Part shown: positions 58,725 through 64,000 of the stretch, in pieces | Position numbering within the stretch: the first letter of the stretch is position 1 | Layout of the letters: each line of letters opens with the position of its first letter | DNA from: Dermanyssus gallinae | Lineage: Eukaryota; Arthropoda; Arachnida; Mesostigmata; Dermanyssidae | NCBI GenBank assembly: GCA_003439945.1 | Contig: QVRM01001114.1 | Coordinates: 1 to 64,000, forward strand | Reading direction: 5' to 3' | Length of the DNA stretch: 64,000 nucleotides | Program-made: the position numbers and the translations under genes | The notes under the pieces: model-generated | Seen by the model: the letters and a program-made list of their open reading frames with translations, nothing else | Database searches by the model: none | Told to the model about the DNA's origin: nothing

Positions 58725-61700
58725 ATGATTAGGGTCATACAGGTCAACCTGAACCGATGTAGGGCAGCCTTGCTGGACCAAACAGTCCAGCACAGGGGTA
58801 TGGAGCTTGCTCTAGTATCGGAGCCGAACAAAGGCATTGCCCTCCGGAAGGGAGTTATCAGCCTTGATACGGGAAATGACTCAGGCACCCGGTGGACGGG
58901 GAATAATAGGCATTTATCGGCTAGAAGTCGGGGTTCCGGTTCAGGGTTCGCATGGGTAGAAATAGAAGGGCTAGGGGTTTTCTATTCTTGCTATTTTTCA
59001 CCAAATAGGGAACTTAGGGATTTCAATGTGTTTCTCGATAGTCTGGGGCAGAGCCTACGCGTTCATACGGGAAAGGGAATCGTCTTCACCGGGACTTCAA
59101 CTCAGCCAGCGTCGGGTGGGGTAGCAAAACCACAAATGGTAGGAGCCAGGTACTAGAAGAATGGATGGCAGAAAATGGGTTGCTTTTAGTAAACGACGGG
59201 AAAGTACCCACATTCTCCCGGGGAAACCAGAAGTCTTTCGTGGACCCCACGATGGCAAATGACATAGCCTTCCCAAAGATATCGGGTTGGCAGGTTGATG
59301 AGGAGGAAAACGAAAATGACCACAGATACATCCTGTTTGAGGTCGCTACCCCTCCCGAGCCAGCTGCCACTCCGCGCAGACGCTGGCAGATGCGCAAGCT
59401 AGACCAGCGGGTTCTGGCGGATTGACGAGGGCTGTCGACAGCTGTCAGAGGAAACCACGGACGAGACCCGAATCACAGCTGTTCTCACAACGGCCTGTGA
59501 GAAGGCAGGCCCCCTTACCAACTCTGGGGGCCGCCGGCGGCCGGTCCATTGGTGGAACCAAGAGACTGGCGAAACACGTCGTAAATGTACTAGACTAAAT
59601 AAGGCTTACACTAGACAGCGCTTATGCTGAGTGGAAAAGTCGCCCGAGGGGAGCAGGGGTAGACGGTGGACGAGCGATCGGCCGACCTCCTGGCGTCTTA
59701 CGGAGCTGCCAAACGGACGCTGCAGAAGCTTATTGAGAAGAGTAAGGCGCAATTTTAGAAGCTTTTGATAGAAGAGGTGGCAAGGGACGCATGGGGTCGG
59801 CCCTACCGGATCGTCTCGGCCAAGCTCCGGAAACCACCTCCTAGACTACCACCGGATGTGATGGAGAAGACGGTTCGCCGTCTTTTTCCGGACCATCCGT
59901 GGAGAGGAGAGGAGGAGTTTCTGGTTGCCCCGGAAGACATTCCGTAGGTAACGTTAGATGAGGTCGAGCGAGCAAGGAAAAGGTTGACACCCGGAAAGGC
60001 ACCCGGCCCGGACGAAGTTCCCCCTGGAGCGGCGCGGCTGATAGTGAAGCGCTGGCCAAATGTATTTCAGACCCTGGCCAACAGACTTCTCAGAGAGGGG
60101 CGTTTTCCGAGGCTGTAGAAGAAGGCTAACCTGGTCCTGATCCCGAAAGGGGGAGGGAATGCCCCCGCAGGAGGGCCTGCCTACCGTCCCATATGTCTTC
60201 TTCACACTATGGGTAAGATCTTGGAGAACGTGCTGGTTTACCGGCTTAATGCCGAGATCGAAGCCAAGGGGCTCTATCAGAAGCACAGTATGGGTTTCGG
60301 AAAGGACGGTCCACGTTCGACGCCCTGGCAAGAGTACTGAGACGGGCAGATGAGCAGCTAACGAAGACCCCCAAAACACGGGAATGTGTGCTGCTCATTC
60401 TCCTAGACGTCAAAAACGCCTTTAACTCGATGAGCTGGAAAGTGGCAATGCAAGCGATGGAGCGCAAGGGCATCTCGCCCTACCTCCGTCGAATTATAGC
60501 ATCGTACCTGTCGAAGAGAGGCCTGCTGGCCGGCGATCAGAGCTACGCAGTTATTGCATGGGTCCCGCAAGGATCGGTTCTGGGACCTGTCCTGTGGAAC
60601 CTCGCCTATGACGGGGTTCTCGAGTTGCAGGGTCTGCCTAGGGGTGTCGAGATGGTCGGTTATGCCGACGACTTGGCCCCTCTGGTCACGGCCCGTAGTA
60701 CGGGAGCACTAGAGTCAGCCGCCAATGAGGCCTTGCTGATGGTGACAGACTGGATGGAAGACCATTCTTTAAAACTGGCACCGCACAAGACTGAGGCGCT
60801 GTACCTAACAGGCAGAAAAAGGACCAAAAACATACAGGTCGAAGTAGCAGGTCACCCAATTGTTTTGGGAAAAAATGCAAAGTACCTCGGGGTGATACTC
60901 GACAAGGGACTGACTGGCGCAGCGCACATATAGCACGTGTCAGCAAAGGCCTGAAAGGTGGCCAGCAATCTGGCGCGCCTGATGCCAAGAGTCGGAGGAG
61001 TTGGAGAAGAAAAGCGCCGTCTTTTGGCAACTGCTGCAGAATCCGTCGCCCTTTACGGAGCACCGGCATGGGCAGACAGGGCACTTAGGACGGCACGCAA
61101 CAGGAGAAAGCTGAGGTCGGCGCAACGTCTGCGGGTCTGCCGCGCATTCCGTACCGTGTCGACTGAGGCACTACTTGTCGTGTCCAAGATGCTGCCATGG
61201 GATCTGCTGGCCGGGGAGCGAGCAGAACGAGCGCTGGGCGGTGATTTAGACCCCACACGGGCTAGATTAGCTACTTTGGACTCTTGGCAGAAAGAATGGG
61301 TAAGGGCAGCAGCTCCTGGGGGGGTCACTAAGGGTTGCTGGACCAAAGTCTGATCCCGGACCTACGGCAATGGTACGACTGCAGACACGGCGAGGTATCT
61401 TACTACGCGTCCCAGGTGCTGACCGGCCACGGCCAATTCCATGCGTATATGGTTAAGATTAACAAAGCCCAAGTCGACTCCTGCATACTATGCGACTCGG
61501 GGGAACCGGATGATGTAGAGCACACTGTTCTGCATTGTGGGGCCCTCCGGGAAGCGCGGGACGCGGGGGCGGCCGCTGTGCGAGGCCGACCGGTCAACGA
61601 GGTCGTCACCCATATGATGACTTCAGCGGCGGCCTGGAAAGAAGGTATTGCCCACTTTGATGCGATCATGTCCGCGAAGGTGGTCAAAGAGACTGCCAGG

Positions 61701-61919
61701 AGAGCTCGTCTTAGCGTCCACTCAGGCTCCGGTCGAGAGGAGGAATCTGTAGACGGGAGGCGGGTGGGTGATAGGCAGGCGGACCAGGCTAGGCAAATAC
61801 AGCAATGGATTCCCCAGATGATGACTCTCGACGCACCCACAGGCGGGCGGGCAACGGAAGGTGTCAACGGCCTTCTTGAAGTCGCCGCCCCGCACCAAAG
61901 CGGGCTAGGGCGACTGTAG
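58725..61919 (+). pseudogene. ORF2 (AP-endonuclease + reverse transcriptase) of element D
   Basis: Starts at ATG 58725 (MIRVIQVNLNRCRAALLDQT). The endonuclease continues ALVSEPNKGIALRKG. After a frame change near 59090 come GDFNSASVGWGS and WMAENGLLLVNDGKVPTF. The segment to about 60290 is poorly open. The RT then reads YGFRKGRSTFDALARVL, LILLDVKNAFNSMSWKVAMQ, PQGSVLGPVLWNLAYDGVLE and the intact box EMVGYADDLAPLV (60652-60690). KLAPHKTEALYLTGRKRTKN, the thumb and, after one more frame change near 61340, the C-terminal C-I-L-C-x9-H-x4-C motif follow. Confidence 0.87.
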
Positions 61920-62113
61920 GAAGGCTGGGGTAGGGAAGAGAGCCAACTGGCCACTACCACGGATACGAAGCGATGCCTAGCAGTTACCGTTCCCTGGGGG
62001 TGGGGGGAGGCGGGTGTTAGTGGGTTTGTGAGTCCCACACTAGTCACTGGCTGTGGTGACGCATGTACATAACGATTCCCGTAATCCCCCATATTACTGC
62101 GGAGAGGTTTCAG

Positions 62114-62275
62114 CATATAAAAAAAATTATATAAAATAATTTATTTAATATTAATAAATATAATTATATTTTATTTTATAATTAAATCTACTTCGAGAAA
62201 TAAAAATGTCTATTATATTTATAAAATAACCCTTATACAAAAGGTACAAAAATTACTTCTTTATTAATAAAAAAT
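62114..62275 (-). rRNA. rrnL: Numt: 5' part of mitochondrial large-subunit rRNA
   Basis: The minus strand reads GTACCTTTTGTATAAGGGTT and ATTTCTCGAA, conserved in the 5' half of arthropod 16S rRNA. It is joined directly to rrnS sequence at about 62276, which is not the mitochondrial order. Confidence 0.6.
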
Positions 62276-62393
62276 TAAATATAGCTGGCACTATATTTAA
62301 AAAATAATTCAATAAATAACTTAATAATTTTAAATTTTAAAATTCCATTTTCTAATAATAAAAATTATTAAAGTATGTTTTATAAAAATTATG
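62276..62393 (-). rRNA. rrnS: Numt: second copy of rrnS 5' region
   Basis: ATAGTGCCAGC (minus strand) and the 100 bp beyond it match 46215-46320 closely (about 90% by eye). It is cut by the Tc1-like element. Confidence 0.75.
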
Positions 62394-62395
62394 TA

Positions 62396-63975
62396 CAGTC
62401 CCTGAAAAAAATATAGGGCCACCCATTTTTGTTACATTTCACGCATTTATTATAACCAATTGTGTTAAAATCACAGTGATACATACTCACAGAGTAACAG
62501 CGAAAACTTCTATCGACATTTAGGGTCTCGGATTACTTTGAACCACGAGATTTTCACATTTGGCACAGCTACACCGCGAAAAAATTATAAGGCCACTAGC
62601 AAGATACTTTAGATGTTTTAACAAATTAATTAAGCAGTTAACGGCATTTGGGCTAATTTCACGGCATTTAGACTATACATAGTACTCAATGAACTTCCCA
62701 TTAAGTCGGATAACCTCAAAAGTGCGGTTTGGTTAGTGTTAAACAAATTTTTGATGACGTTTTGCAAGAGCTCGTCCCTAGCCTCGAAAATTGTTTTTAT
62801 CCGTGTAAACTTATTGTTCGAGCCAGCTCCACACATTCTGGATCATACTAAGATCAGGTGAGAGTGCAGGCCAGCGAAGGACTTCAATGTGACGTTGGTC
62901 GAACCATCTTCCGGTCAGCCTGGCGGTGCGAATCGGGGCGTTATCGTGTGTAAAAACGAAGTCTGGCCCTCTTATCAGCTTTAAATGCGCCGATTGCTCT
63001 TCTAGTAAATCCCCGTATGGCGTTGAATAAACACGACCGTCTAAAAACACAACGACGACTTTGTATAATAGCCGACAGCAGCCCAGATCACCACTGAACC
63101 GCCACTTAAGTGACGTTTTGACAAAATTCGTTCTTCCCTGCGGACATCGTGCGAATAATAGTAAAATCGATCCGATTCATCAAAGTTAAACTTTTTTCAT
63201 TCGAAAAGAGCGCTCTCTGTCACTCAGTGGTCCATCACATCGTATCGCGGGCACTCAGTGGTCCATGACATTTTATCGTGGGCAAAGTCAAGACGAGCTT
63301 TCATCGGTCAGCGGTCGATCGTTGTTTTTTCTTGTGTATTTGCCAATTTGTCTTCCTGAGGAAGCTTTGCACAATTTCGCACTTTCATTTGCACGTCGGC
63401 CGTCGCCGCAATTGCCCTCGCCGAGGGCGCAGAGTTCGACGCTTTCTTCAAAATTGCAGCTTGTTTCGTTCCGAAAAAAAATTTGGACGCCCGGAACTCC
63501 TTTTTACGGCGTATTTTTACCTAAATTAACAAAGTTATTTACTACTTGGGCACAACACCCTAATTGACAGGAAATTTTGCGATTAGAGAGGCCGATGTCC
63601 TTATAAACCTTGATATGGGCCTTTTCTTCACCCATGAGGCGCCAGCCTAAGCCTATCGTTTCAACAAAGAAAAACTTCTGGTAGGAGGTCTGCCTTTGTT
63701 TCTGTCGAGCCGTTAAATGAGCCCAAACGTCGTTATTCCATTTAATTTACTCATTAATACATGCATCTTGCTAGTGACATTATCATTTTTTTCGCGGTGT
63801 AGCTGTGCCAAATGTGGAAATGTCGTGGTTCAAAGAAATCAGAGACCCCAAATGTCGATAGAAGTCTTCGTTGTTACTCTGTGAGCATGTATCACTGTGA
63901 TTTTTACACAATTGGTTATAATAAATGCGTGAAATGTGGCAAAAGTGGGTGGCCCTATATTTCTTTCAGGGACTG
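62396..63975. mobile_element. Tc1-like DNA transposon with about 190-bp terminal inverted repeats
   Basis: The left end starts CAGTCCCTGAAA and the right end finishes TTTCAGGGACTG. Inverted similarity extends about 190 bp (for example GGCACAGCTACACCGCGAAA near 62565 and its complement near 63795). A TA duplication flanks it at 62394-62395 and 63976-63977. Total length is 1,580 bp, normal for Tc1-type elements with long TIRs. It lies within an rrnS numt, so it is younger than the mitochondrial insertion. Confidence 0.92.
62630..63240 (-). pseudogene. Tc1-like transposase, broken
   Basis: The minus strand encodes FLDGRVYSTPYGDLLEEQ, FTHDNAPIRTARLTGRWF and WPALSPDLSMIQNVWSWLE. The middle motif holds the second catalytic Asp (H-D-N-A-P). 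The third catalytic residue, normally Glu in P-D-x-S-P-I-E-N-x-W, is Gln here (MIQNVW). The C-terminal segment (62630-62836) is out of frame with it, and the N-terminal half is scrambled by stops. It is therefore inactive. Confidence 0.85.
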
Positions 63976-64000
63976 TATATATATATGTATACAGCATGTC

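Larger units (their letters stand above)
56491..62113 (+). mobile_element. R1-like non-LTR retrotransposon family D, near full length
   Basis: About 5.6 kb between AT-rich numt flanks. The 5' region contains a GC-rich tandem array (56860-57310). Next come ORF1 with a coiled coil and CCHC knuckles (57525-58600), ORF2 with AP-endonuclease and reverse transcriptase (58725-61919), and a 3' UTR with GTGTTAGTGGGTTTGTGAGT, CCCACACTAGTCAC (62013-62046), which is nearly the same as 25054-25095. No clear target-site duplication is seen. Stops and frameshifts are concentrated between 59090 and 60390. Confidence 0.88.

Overview
This is a window of nuclear DNA from an arthropod, most likely a chelicerate such as a tick. 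Three things point there: one gene spread over tens of kilobases with large introns, a very high load of non-LTR retrotransposon relics and (TA)n microsatellites, and embedded mitochondrial fragments in which cox1 is followed directly by cox2 with no tRNA-Leu between them, which is the ancestral arthropod arrangement kept by chelicerates. The species cannot be named from the sequence alone.

Left half (1-38 kb). The one host gene I can support is a plus-strand class B scavenger receptor (CD36/SR-B family). Exons at 3058-3104, 9081-9255, 13215-13422, 26510-26626 and 30269-30460 join in phase and encode the second half of the ectodomain and the C-terminal membrane helix. Its 5' exons lie upstream, outside the window or unrecognised. 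A further candidate exon (33074-33697) encodes about sixteen 10-residue Lys/Ala/Gly repeats; it could be an alternative cytoplasmic tail. The introns hold degraded retroelements (families R1-like A and B, an R2-like/RLE family and CR1-like family C), three foldback elements, a mariner relic, minisatellites and a possible tRNA-derived SINE.

Right half (38-64 kb). This is a mosaic of AT-rich mitochondrial fragments (numts: trnW, cytb, a tandem trnV array, rrnS, rrnL, cox1, cox2) and retroelement insertions. The fragments are out of mitochondrial order, frameshifted and partly duplicated. The best-preserved insertion (46761-51735) is bounded by a 13-bp target-site duplication. It carries a CCHC gag-like ORF1 joined by a TAATG overlap to an ORF2 with an R2-type zinc finger, a reverse transcriptase and a restriction-like endonuclease (RLE). 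Two ORFs of this kind in an RLE element are unusual, and this is my main candidate for something little described. Other large insertions are an R1-like element with a GC-rich tandem 5' region (56491-62113), truncated R1-like copies (39466-41400 and 52056-53627), an L2/CR1-like 3' end (55326-56300), an RLE 3' end set between two (TA)n tracts (38530-39146) and a Tc1-like transposon with about 190-bp inverted repeats (62396-63975).

All transposon genes here carry frameshifts, stops or truncations. Boundaries of relics are approximate unless a target-site duplication or terminal repeat is given.
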